Source: Xanthomonas arboricola pv. juglandis (lineage in GTDB: Bacteria > Pseudomonadota > Gammaproteobacteria > Xanthomonadales > Xanthomonadaceae). From it: a stretch of 64,000 nt of DNA. Location of the stretch: assembly GCF_001013475.1 (NCBI RefSeq), contig NZ_JZEF01000002.1:1219655-1283654 (forward strand). Direction: 5' to 3'. Below the pieces are notes generated by a model. That model was not told the DNA's origin and did not search any database. It worked only from the letters and a program-made list of their open reading frames with translations. Both the position numbers and the translations under genes were made by a program. Positions 8,306 to 15,917 of the stretch are shown piece after piece; position 1 is the first letter of the stretch; each line of letters starts with the position of its first letter.

Positions 8306-8701
8306 CTACTGGATCAGCCAGCCGGCCAGCTGTTCGCGGCTCAGGTGGCCGCTGTGCTGGGTGTCGAGCGCGTCGAATTCATCGGCCAGTGCTGGGTTGG
8401 CCTGTGCCTCGGCGCGGCTGATGCTGCCGTCGCCGTCGGTATCCATGGCCTGGAAGTCGATGCGGTAGCTGCCGACCACGCTGTTGGGCTGGATCGAGCG
8501 CACGATCACAGTGGACTCGCCGCGCGGACGCTCCAGCTGGGCCTGATGGGTGACCTCGCCGCTGGACAGCGGCTGGGTGCGAATCACATTGGGCACATCG
8601 ATCAGCGGCATGCTGCTGGCCGGCGTCGGCGCCTGTTGCGCGAGCGCGTGGCCGCAGAGCAGCAGCAATACGGAAAACGAAACGGTACGAACGGTGGTCA
8701 T
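8306..8701 (-). CDS. Secreted EF-hand calcium-binding protein
   Basis: A 131-residue exported protein. The start at 8701 follows a GGGGGAT ribosome site; residues 1-21 are a signal peptide ending at ALAQ. The C-terminal half holds two EF-hands: a canonical calcium loop DTDGDGSISRAE and a weaker second loop DTQHSGHLSREQ. Such small periplasmic EF-hand proteins are common in Xanthomonas and most have no known role. Standing alone between two hairpins, it appears monocistronic. Confidence 0.82.
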   Translation of the reverse strand: MTTVRTVSFSVLLLLCGHALAQQAPTPASSMPLIDVPNVIRTQPLSSGEVTHQAQLERPRGESTVIVRSIQPNSVVGSYRIDFQAMDTDGDGSISRAEAQANPALADEFDALDTQHSGHLSREQLAGWLIQ

Positions 8702-8867
8702 CAGATCCCCCTGATGTGGAACAGCCCGCAAGCATAGAGGCTGTCGGGCGTCCTGAGGTGTGCAACGTGCGCTCAGGCTGACGTCAGTGCAGCGTGCGCG
8801 ATGCGGCATCGGCAATCGGAACCCATGGCCACACCGCACCGTCGCACGCCGCATCCAGGAAAGCGGC

Positions 8868-9590
8868 TCAGCCGGGGATGAATGGAAACACGATCTTCAA
8901 CAAGCCCTTCAGACCGCCCTCGGCAGTGCTGGCCACGGCCTTGGCGCCCAGGCTGTTGAGCGCGCGCCGTACGTCTTCCCAACGCACCTGCGCGATGTCC
9001 TTCTTCAACAGGTCCGCCACTTCTTCGGCGGTGGGTGTGAGCTTTTGCAGCTCGCGCACGGTGGCCTGCGGATCCGGCTGCAGATAGCCCCAGCGCTCGG
9101 CGACTTTCAGCAGCGTGTCGAAGCGCACCGCGACCACTTCGCGATTGCGCTCGTACACCGGCAAGGCACCCACATCCAGGATGGCCTGTTCGAATTGCTG
9201 CGCGTCATCCGGGTGTTCGATGCGCACCGCCAGAAAGCCTTCCTTGCGGCTACGCTCGCTGACGTGCTTGGCACCGGAGCGCAGGTTGTCTTCGGTGAGC
9301 ACGTTGGCGACGATGCGCTGCATTGCCGCGTCGCCTTCTTCGGGCACCAGCGAGCGCCAGCGCGCATAGCCGTCGCGACGCAACGCCTTGACCTTGGCCG
9401 AGGTCACCCGCAGCTGCAGCGCGACCATCGCGTTGGAGCTGTTGCGCGAGATGGCGCCGTCGCGTTCGAGCAGCACGAAGATCAGCAATTCCAGATCGCG
9501 CTTGGTCAGCGATTGGAATCCCTGCAGCAGGGTCAGGCGCAGGAATTCGTTGCCGAAGGCAGCCGCGTCCTTGAGTTCGATCGGTTGCAT
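8868..9590 (-). CDS. Unrecognised 240-residue protein
   Basis: I do not recognise this family. The protein has no signal peptide or transmembrane helix. Residues about 25-75 (SLTKRDLELLIFVLLERDG then a helix pair ending VTSAKVKALRRDGYARW) read like a winged-helix or coiled DNA/RNA-binding segment; the middle is a mixed alpha/beta part (EGFLAVRIEHPDDAQQFEQA), and the last 20 residues are a hydrophobic tail (GLLKIVFPFIPG). Codon use is like that of its neighbours, so it is a real gene. It stands alone, 81 bases ahead of the start of the next minus-strand unit. The paired hydrophobic C-terminus and charged N-terminus could mean a membrane-associated toxin-like or sensor protein, but this is speculation. 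Confidence 0.75.
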   Translation of the reverse strand: MQPIELKDAAAFGNEFLRLTLLQGFQSLTKRDLELLIFVLLERDGAISRNSSNAMVALQLRVTSAKVKALRRDGYARWRSLVPEEGDAAMQRIVANVLTEDNLRSGAKHVSERSRKEGFLAVRIEHPDDAQQFEQAILDVGALPVYERNREVVAVRFDTLLKVAERWGYLQPDPQATVRELQKLTPTAEEVADLLKKDIAQVRWEDVRRALNSLGAKAVASTAEGGLKGLLKIVFPFIPG

Positions 9591-9671
9591 GGGGAGTCCT
9601 CCACGGGTGACCTGCAGGATGCCAGGACGCTGTTGCGCGACCTGAGAACCGTTGCGACGCGCGCAGCAGTT

Positions 9672-10574
9672 TCAGCGTCCGGTTTCGCGGCCCGGACGAT
9701 CGGACCTGAACGTTTCAACTGCGCCACGATCCTGCAAGGTGACGAACACCTGTTTGCCATCGGTGCCGCCGAACGCGACGTTGCTGGCCTTGCGGCCCTT
9801 CAACGCGACCGTGCGCAGCAACTTGCCCTGCGGCGAGACCACCGCGATCTGCCCGGCATCGTAGCGGGCGATATAGAGGTTGCCGTCGGCATCGCAACGC
9901 ATGCCATCCATGCCGAAGTCCGGGAAGCTGATCAGCAGGCGTTTGTTGCGCAGGCCGCCATCGACGCGGTCGTACACCCACACCTTGCGCGACATGCTTT
10001 CGTTGACGTAGAGATGCTTGCCTTCGGGGCTGACGTCCAACCCGTTGGGCGTGGTCATGCCCGATTCCATCAACGCGACGACGCCCTCGCGGCTGATGTG
10101 CCACAGGCGGCCGCTGTTGTCCTTCCAGTTCGGGTCGCTTGCATAGAAGCTGCCATCGGGCGCAATCGCCAGATCGTTGGGGCCGTCAGCGTCGGGCAGC
10201 GAGGCGAAGGTGCTGACTGCACGCGTCTGCAGGTTCACCTGCAGGATCTTGTGGCCGGTGAAATCGGCCACGTACATCGTCCCGTCGCGGAAGCGGATGC
10301 CATTGCCGGTGCTGCCCTCGGGCAAGGTCACGAACACCTCTGCCTTGGCGCTGCCATCGGCGTGCAGGGCAATGCGTGCGATGGTGCCGTCCTTGCCCAG
10401 ATTCACCGCATAGAGCGCGCCATCCGGTCCGGCTGCAGGACCTTCGGCATTGTGGGTGAAGGCGCCATCGCCGATCAGGTCGCGCGCAACGAACGGCGCA
10501 TCGGCAGCGGTCGCCAGCGAGCTGGACAACAGCAACGCCAATGGCAGGAAACGGCCGCGGGCAACAGCGGTCAT
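9672..10574 (-). CDS. Exported SMP-30/gluconolactonase-family protein
   Basis: A 300-residue protein with signal peptide (LPLALLLSSSLATAADA) and a six-bladed beta-propeller of the SMP-30/gluconolaconase/LRE type. Blade motifs include NAEGPAAGPDGALYAVN, GIRFRDGTMYVADFTGHKI, GPNDLAIAPDGSFYASDP, TTPNGLDVSPEGKHLYVNES and FGMDGMRCDADGNLYIARY; the acidic and asparagine residues in these turns normally bind the active-site metal. Family members hydrolyse sugar lactones or related esters. It is divergent from a Tat-exported sugar dehydrogenase-like gene, which suggests they work in the periplasm as oxidase and lactonase. Start chosen at 10574 because it begins the signal peptide. Confidence 0.83.
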   Translation of the reverse strand: MTAVARGRFLPLALLLSSSLATAADAPFVARDLIGDGAFTHNAEGPAAGPDGALYAVNLGKDGTIARIALHADGSAKAEVFVTLPEGSTGNGIRFRDGTMYVADFTGHKILQVNLQTRAVSTFASLPDADGPNDLAIAPDGSFYASDPNWKDNSGRLWHISREGVVALMESGMTTPNGLDVSPEGKHLYVNESMSRKVWVYDRVDGGLRNKRLLISFPDFGMDGMRCDADGNLYIARYDAGQIAVVSPQGKLLRTVALKGRKASNVAFGGTDGKQVFVTLQDRGAVETFRSDRPGRETGR

Positions 10575-10834
10575 GCGGCATGCTCCAGATGGGATCGTTG
10601 CCAGTGTGCCAGAACGTGCGCAGCGGCCATGGCGGTGATCACGCACGATCAAGTAAGGTGCCCGGGCAGCATTGGCCGACGAGCGACCAACAGCAGCACT
10701 GCGTCCGCCTGCGGGCAGTGCGATTGGGCGCGGTGCGGCATGTACCCACTGACACTCCGGTGCGAGTGTGTTGTCGTCACTGACGAACGCACGCGATGGT
10801 GTCAGCCGCTCTCAATCTTGCCAAGGAGGTTTGC

Positions 10835-11944
10835 ATGTCCGTGGAATCGATCACACGTCGCCGTTTGCTCGCCGCGTTCGGCGGTGCTGGCATCCTGCTT
10901 GCTGCGCCCGGCTGGGCATTGCCGAAGAAAAAGCCGGGCAAACCGCTCAACGTGGCATTGGCCGGCCTGGGCAGTTATGCCAGCGAACAGCTCGCGCCGG
11001 GCCTGGCATTGACCAAGCATTGCAAGCTGGCCGGTATCGTCACCGGCACGCCCGCGAAGATTCCGCAGTGGCAGGCCAAGTACGGCATCGCCGATCGCAA
11101 TGTCTATAACTACGAGAACTTCGACCGGATCGCCGACAACGACGACATCGACGTGGTGTACATCGTCACGCCGACCCATCTGCATGCGCCGCTGACGCTG
11201 CGCGCGGCGGCGGCCGGCAAGCACGTCTGGTGCGAAAAGCCGATGGCGATGCATGCCGGCGAATGCGAGGCGATGATCGCGGCGTGCAAGCGCAACAAGG
11301 TGGCGCTGACCATCGGTTACCGCATGCAGCACGAACCCAACACGCGTCGCCTGATCGCGATGGCCAGCGAGAAACCGTTCGGCGCGATGCAGCGTGTGCG
11401 CGCCGAGGCCGGGTACAACGGCTATCACGATGCGACCAAGGCCGATCGTCCGTGGCGCTTGCGCTCCCAGTTCGGCGGCGGGGCGATGTACGACATGGGC
11501 GTGTATCCGCTCAATGCCGCGCGCTACACGGTGGGCAGCGAGCCGTTGGCCGTGACCGCCAAGCGCTGGACCGATCGCCCCGAGCTGTTCGACGAAGTCG
11601 ACGAGCATATGGACTTCACCCTGGAATTCCCGAACGCGGTGCGTGCCGAGTGCAAGACCAGCTTCGGCAACAACATGAATGTGCTGCGTGCCGAATGCGA
11701 GCGCGGCTGGTATGAGTTGTCGCCGTTCCAGAGCTACCAGGGCGTGACCGGCAAGGCCAGCGACGGGCGCGTGTTCGACGCCAAGGTGCCGCACCAGCAG
11801 GCCTTGCAGATGGACGAGGACGCGCTGGCGATCATCAATGGCACTCCGCTGCGTGCGCCCGGCGAAGAAGGCCTGCGCGACATCCGCATCGTCGATGCGA
11901 TCTACCGCTCGGCCCGCGAGGGCAGCAAGCGAATCGTGCTCTGA
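10835..11944 (+). CDS. Tat-exported Gfo/Idh/MocA oxidoreductase
   Basis: A 369-residue NAD(P)-dependent oxidoreductase related to glucose-fructose oxidoreductase. A near-perfect ribosome site AAGGAGGT lies at 10823-10830. The N-terminus carries a twin-arginine signal (ITRRRLLAAFGGAGILLAA), then a Rossmann fold (NVALAGLGSYASEQLAPGL) and the family motif VWCEKPMAMHAGECEAM with its catalytic lysine. The C-terminal half is the usual open beta sheet for substrate binding. As for Zymomonas GFOR, export through Tat implies folding with tightly bound cofactor before transport. Its divergent partner is an SMP-30 lactonase. The sugar substrate is unknown. Confidence 0.87.
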   Translation: MSVESITRRRLLAAFGGAGILLAAPGWALPKKKPGKPLNVALAGLGSYASEQLAPGLALTKHCKLAGIVTGTPAKIPQWQAKYGIADRNVYNYENFDRIADNDDIDVVYIVTPTHLHAPLTLRAAAAGKHVWCEKPMAMHAGECEAMIAACKRNKVALTIGYRMQHEPNTRRLIAMASEKPFGAMQRVRAEAGYNGYHDATKADRPWRLRSQFGGGAMYDMGVYPLNAARYTVGSEPLAVTAKRWTDRPELFDEVDEHMDFTLEFPNAVRAECKTSFGNNMNVLRAECERGWYELSPFQSYQGVTGKASDGRVFDAKVPHQQALQMDEDALAIINGTPLRAPGEEGLRDIRIVDAIYRSAREGSKRIVL

Positions 11945-11953
11945 TCGCGCCTA

Positions 11954-11975
11954 AGCTCCGTCAAACGACGGAGCT
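11954..11975 (+). terminator. Hairpin after the Gfo/Idh/MocA gene
   Basis: A perfect 9-bp stem AGCTCCGTC / GACGGAGCT with an AAAC loop begins 10 bases after the stop codon. No T run follows, so efficiency is uncertain. Confidence 0.5.
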
Positions 11976-12183
11976 GACCGCCGAAGCGCAACGAGCAGGC
12001 TGGCGCGCACCAGCCTGCCACGGTGAAGTCCCCAAGGGCCGTGCAGTCCAGCACCGAAAGCGGCTGCTGATCAATCACGCCGGACTGCCAGCACTGCCGA
12101 CTGCGCTGATGTGGAACGCCACACCAAGTTACGCGATACCCCCCAGCACCCACAGCAGTAACGCCACCAATCCCCCGCTTTTA

Positions 12184-12218
12184 CGATTCCCGATTCCCGA
12201 TTCCCGATTCCCGAATCC
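12184..12218. repeat. Tandem heptamer array, CGATTCC units
   Basis: Four exact CGATTCC units and one CGAATCC unit lie just downstream of rlmM (which ends at 12225 on the minus strand). The same array occurs at 26461-26488, also immediately behind a gene stop codon. Units are too short and unspaced to be CRISPR. Confidence 0.85.
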
Positions 12219-12224
12219 CAGCTC

Positions 12225-13268
12225 CTAATCCCGCATCGCCAACACCGTGATCTCCTCACGATCGTGATACAACTGCTTGGCACGCACGATCAGCGATTTC
12301 TCGGCCTGCTGCTCGAACAGGTCCAGGCACAGGCGGGTCTCGTCCCAGCGCTTTTTCATCGGCAGCTTGAGGTTGAAGATGGTGTTGCGGCACCAGCCTT
12401 CGCGGATCCAGGTGGCCATGCGTTCGGCCACGCGGCGCGGTTGCTCGACCATGTCGCAGACCATCCAGTCCAGCGCCTGCGCAGGCTTCCAATGAAAGCC
12501 GTCGGCGCGCAGATGCTCGACCAGGCCGGTCTCCAGCACGTGCTCGCGTAGCGGGCCGTTGTCGACGCTGGTGACATGCACATGCTGGCGGGTGAGCACC
12601 CAGGTCCAGCCGCCGGGAGCTGCGCCCAGGTCGGCGGCGCGCATGCCGGGCTTGACCAGCGCCTCGCGTTCGTCCGGCGCGAGCAGGGTGAGCAGGGCTT
12701 CGTCGAGCTTGAGCGCCGAGCGCGATGGCGCCTCCGGCAACAGCTTCAAACGTGGAATGCCCAGAGGCCAGGGCGCGCTGTCGGCACTGTCGGCCACCGC
12801 CAGCAAGGCGTGGTCGCCATCGAGAAAACAGATATGCAGCCGTGCCAGGCGCGGCTGCGGCTTGTCGGTGAGCAGGTCGGCCTTGCGCAAGGCCGGGCGT
12901 AAGGCGTTGCCGAAGCTGCGTGCCAGCCCTGCCAGCGGCTTGCCCGCGTCCGAATCCGGGTGTTCCACCCACAGATCGCCGAAACGCGGCTGGCCCTCCA
13001 GTGCGGCCAGGATCGGCGTGATGCGGTCCTTGGGGTCGATGCCCTTGAGTTCGGCAATCACCACCAGCTTCTGCCGCGCGAAGATCAGCTCGCGCCAGTG
13101 CAGCCTGGCAGCCAGTTGTGCGGCCTCATCGCAGACGAACAGCACATAGCCGTTGTTGCGCTGGGTACGCGCATAGCCGGCGATGCCGACGAATGCGGCG
13201 CGCGCGCTCAACTCGGCGGCCAGCTCCGGCTCGAAGCCCTGGCGGCAGTAACACAGCAGGCCGCTCAT
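12225..13268 (-). CDS. rlmM: 23S rRNA 2'-O-methyltransferase RlmM
   Basis: Methylates the 2'-OH of C2498 in 23S rRNA using S-adenosylmethionine. At 347 residues the length is usual. The N-terminal THUMP-like region begins LLCYCRQGFEPELAAEL; the Rossmann methyltransferase domain has the SAM motif MRAADLGAAPGGWTWVL and the catalytic D/K residues in DWMVCDMVEQP and NTIFNLKLPMKKRW. It ends QLYHDREEITVLA as in E. coli RlmM. It is the first gene on the minus strand before a gap of 36 bases to the deaminase gene upstream, so it could be cotranscribed with it. Confidence 0.94.
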   Translation of the reverse strand: MSGLLCYCRQGFEPELAAELSARAAFVGIAGYARTQRNNGYVLFVCDEAAQLAARLHWRELIFARQKLVVIAELKGIDPKDRITPILAALEGQPRFGDLWVEHPDSDAGKPLAGLARSFGNALRPALRKADLLTDKPQPRLARLHICFLDGDHALLAVADSADSAPWPLGIPRLKLLPEAPSRSALKLDEALLTLLAPDEREALVKPGMRAADLGAAPGGWTWVLTRQHVHVTSVDNGPLREHVLETGLVEHLRADGFHWKPAQALDWMVCDMVEQPRRVAERMATWIREGWCRNTIFNLKLPMKKRWDETRLCLDLFEQQAEKSLIVRAKQLYHDREEITVLAMRD

Positions 13269-13304
13269 CGCAGTGCCTGGCGTGCGCGATCGCTGCGGGG
13301 CAGA

Positions 13305-13865
13305 TCAGTAATGGTCACCGCCGCCCTCGCCATAGTTGCGCAGCACCGCGCAGGCCTGATCGCGATGCACGTCGCGCACCACCTCGATGCCGCGGCGGGT
13401 GAGCTCGCCCACCCAGTCGGCAGGCAGCGGGCCTTCGTCGAATTCGCTCAGCGCCATCACGTCTTCGGCGCGTGCGCCGATCAGCAGGCGGTCGATGCCG
13501 GCCCACACCGTGGCGCCGTAGCACTGGCAGCACGGCTGCGCGGAGGTGGCCAGCGTCACCGGCGACAGCACATCGTTCAGGCGCGGCGTCTGCAGGCGCT
13601 GCTGCGCGAGCATGTAGGCCATGTTTTCGGCATGCGCCAGCGAGGTGGTCTGCGGCACCACGCGGTTCACCGCCGCGGCGATGATGCGGTGGTCCGGGCC
13701 GAACACGACCGCACCGAACGGGCCGCCGCTGCGCTCTTGCACATTCATCCGCGACAGTTCGATTGCCAGCGCCACCTTGTCCTCGTCGCTGGGATAGGCG
13801 CGGCTGTCGTCGACATGCGCGTGGATCCAGTCGGGCAGCGTGAGGTGGACTTGCGCGTAAAGCAT
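13305..13865 (-). CDS. Cytidine/deoxycytidylate-type (nucleobase) deaminase
   Basis: A zinc-dependent deaminase of 186 residues. The zinc and catalytic residues are seen in SLAHAENM (His and Glu) and SAQPCCQCYG (two Cys). The GGPFGAVVF segment resembles guanine deaminase/tRNA adenosine deaminase-like enzymes (GuaD/TadA group); the length exceeds TadA and the C-terminal part is extended. The ATG at 13865 shares one base with the stop codon of the upstream lipoprotein gene (TGATG), so translation is coupled. The substrate base cannot be read from sequence; guanine or a modified purine is my first guess. Confidence 0.83.
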   Translation of the reverse strand: MLYAQVHLTLPDWIHAHVDDSRAYPSDEDKVALAIELSRMNVQERSGGPFGAVVFGPDHRIIAAAVNRVVPQTTSLAHAENMAYMLAQQRLQTPRLNDVLSPVTLATSAQPCCQCYGATVWAGIDRLLIGARAEDVMALSEFDEGPLPADWVGELTRRGIEVVRDVHRDQACAVLRNYGEGGGDHY

Positions 13866-14281
13866 CAGTGGACCATTTCTGTAGAGGGGGGAGCGGGGCG
13901 CAGTGTATCGGCCTGGGCGTCCTTTGCGGCACATTGCCCGGCCACGCACTGGCAGGCGCTGATCTCGCGGAAGCCGCACACGCTCATCGTGCCGCTGGCC
14001 TGGCACTGCGCCAGTACGCCCTTGGGGTCGGTGGCACTGTTGACGTTGACGCAGGCCGGGAAGGCGCCGCAGCAGTTGCCGACGTTCTTCACCGTGCAAT
14101 CGGCGTCGGTGCGGCAGGTGGTGGTCACGGTGACCGGTTTGCCGGTGGCCGGGCCGCTTGCCGAGCCGGTCGCCGGAGGCGGCCCGGCGGTATCGGCCGG
14201 TGGTGCGGCCACGCAGCCGGTCGACACCAGGCAGGCCAGCAGCAACAGCGAGCTCAGACACCGGGACAAAAGACGGGACAT
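13865..14281 (-). CDS. Cysteine-rich lipoprotein
   Basis: A 138-residue putative lipoprotein: the N-terminus has a signal sequence with lipobox VSTGC (Cys about residue 23), followed by a Pro/Thr/Gly-rich linker and a domain with eight cysteines in a CRTDADC...NCCGAFPAC...CQASG...CGF...CQCVAGQC pattern, indicating several disulfides in the periplasm. I do not recognise a named family, though the pattern resembles small disulfide-knot domains. It overlaps the deaminase start by one base, an odd partner for an exported protein. Function unknown. Confidence 0.75.
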   Translation of the reverse strand: MSRLLSRCLSSLLLLACLVSTGCVAAPPADTAGPPPATGSASGPATGKPVTVTTTCRTDADCTVKNVGNCCGAFPACVNVNSATDPKGVLAQCQASGTMSVCGFREISACQCVAGQCAAKDAQADTLRPAPPSTEMVH

Positions 14282-14456
14282 GCGGCCGCTCCGATCAGGA
14301 CAGGTGAGCGGCCATGGTAAGCCCCGGATGCGCGGAATGTGGCGCGCGCTGGATCAGCTACGGAAACCCCGGGGATCGGGGCCGTGCGCGCGTTGGGGTG
14401 ATGACGTTGGCCGGGGCGCGGCGTGCGACTGCAACATGCCTGCAGTCTCAATGCAG

Positions 14457-14708
14457 TCAACGCTGTCTGCGCAGCGCCCGGTGGCAGCGCGTGGCAAGGT
14501 CCAGTTGCTGCATGCTTTCGTCGCGGCGGTCGCTGGGCAGATCGTCATCTGGCCGACCCGGAAGAAGCGTGCAGAACACCTCGGCCGGGGTCACCGCGTT
14601 CGGGACGGGTGGCTGCGGCGAACAGGCCGCCAGGCCGAACGACAGCGAAAACACCGCGCTGCGCAGCGTGTTTGCAGGCGGGCGTGGACATGGTTGTGGG
14701 AGGCACAT
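14457..14708 (-). CDS. Possible small lipoprotein
   Basis: An 83-residue frame starting at 14708. Residues up to about 27 read as an export signal ending in a lipobox-like LAAC, followed by a short hydrophilic stretch (SPQPPVPNAV...). The C-terminal third is Arg-rich and unremarkable. There is no similarity I recognise, and another frame could be used, so this is only a possible gene. Confidence 0.4.
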   Translation of the reverse strand: MCLPQPCPRPPANTLRSAVFSLSFGLAACSPQPPVPNAVTPAEVFCTLLPGRPDDDLPSDRRDESMQQLDLATRCHRALRRQR

Positions 14709-14769
14709 GGCGGCGTTGCTGGCGGACACAGCCTGCAATCTAGGCCGCTGCGTGCATCAGGTGCCGGCG

Positions 14770-15699
14770 TCATTTCGCTTCCGCATGCAGTGCTGCGCAC
14801 CACAGCACGCCGACCAGCAGGCAGGCGATGGCGGCCAGCTCCAGCGGCGTGGGCAGGCGCATTTCCCAGGCAAAGCCGTACAGCAACGCAAAGATCGTCT
14901 CGAACACGATCATCTGGCCAACCAAAGTCAGCGGCAGCACCCGGCTGGCCCGGTTCCACAGGGCGTTGCCGATCACCGAGGCCAGGATGCCCAGCAATAG
15001 CGAAATACCCCAGAAACTGGCCCAGTCGATCGGCGCATGTGGCGCGCTGCCGATCAGTGCGGCCGGCGCCAGCAACAGCGCCAATGCGCCGGTGACCACA
15101 CCGGTCAGCAGCGACCAATCGCCACCGGACAGGTCCGGGCGCCGCCGCAGCCAGCGCGCATTGCCGATCGAATAGGCCGACCACGACACCAGCGCACCGA
15201 ATGCGCACAGCAGGCCGGCGATGCGGGTGGCGCGATCGCTGGCGTGGTGACCGGCATCGTGTTGCAAGGTGTCCAGGGCGACCAGCGCCACGCCGATGAC
15301 GCACAACACGCATGGCGCGGCCAGGCGTCGCAGTTGCACCGCGCCTGCGGCCCGCGTGCCGATCACGGTGACCACCACCGGCAGCAGGCCGATGATCAGT
15401 GCGGTCGCCGCACTGCCGGCCCACTGCACCGCGCTGCCGAGCAGCACGTAATAGATCAGGTTGCCCAACAGGCTCAGACGCACCAGCGCCCACCATTCGG
15501 CGCGCCCCAGCCGCGCAGCGGTCTGGCGCGCGCGCGGTGCCAGCACCAGGGCTGCGACCGCGCCATACGACAGGTAACGGGCAACGGTCAGTTGCAACGG
15601 CGTGAACGCCGCCAGCAACTGCGGCGCCAGAAACACCAGTCCCCATAACGCACCTGCGCCGATGCCGCAGGCAACACCCACCATCAAGCGCTCACGCAT
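14770..15699 (-). CDS. EamA/DMT-family membrane transporter
   Basis: A 309-residue inner-membrane protein with about ten hydrophobic helices arranged as two EamA repeats, the drug/metabolite transporter layout. The first repeat begins GIGAGALWGLVFLAPQLLAA and the second at about residue 163 (GLLCAFGALVSWSAYSIGNA). Such carriers usually export amino acids, metabolites or drugs; the substrate cannot be inferred. It is monocistronic on the minus strand downstream of glnS. Confidence 0.87.
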   Translation of the reverse strand: MRERLMVGVACGIGAGALWGLVFLAPQLLAAFTPLQLTVARYLSYGAVAALVLAPRARQTAARLGRAEWWALVRLSLLGNLIYYVLLGSAVQWAGSAATALIIGLLPVVVTVIGTRAAGAVQLRRLAAPCVLCVIGVALVALDTLQHDAGHHASDRATRIAGLLCAFGALVSWSAYSIGNARWLRRRPDLSGGDWSLLTGVVTGALALLLAPAALIGSAPHAPIDWASFWGISLLLGILASVIGNALWNRASRVLPLTLVGQMIVFETIFALLYGFAWEMRLPTPLELAAIACLLVGVLWCAALHAEAK

Positions 15700-15881
15700 C
15701 GTGCTGCTCCTTCATGCCATGCAGCATGCAACGAAGTGCGGCACGCAGTCTCCATTGCGCTTGCTCATCAACTCAGAAGATACCGCTCTGAGGCGTCGTC
15801 CCCGCTGGCTGCATCACGCGCGGTGACCACCATCGGCACGTCGATCGCCGCAGGCCTCGCTGCGGCTGCCTGCCGCCGTTC

Positions 15882-15910
15882 CCGCGCCGGATGGCTGGCA
15901 CCCGGCGCGG
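15882..15910 (-). terminator. Terminator hairpin after glnS
   Basis: CCGCGCCGG pairs perfectly with CCGGCGCGG over 9 bp around an 11-base loop, beginning 8 bases beyond the glnS stop codon on the minus strand. No T run follows. Confidence 0.55.
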
Positions 15911-15917
15911 TTCGGAC

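Noticed and set aside
8760-11012. A 750-residue plus-strand frame
   Set aside because: It covers the unknown protein and the lactonase gene antisense and also runs into the Gfo/Idh/MocA start; no family similarity.
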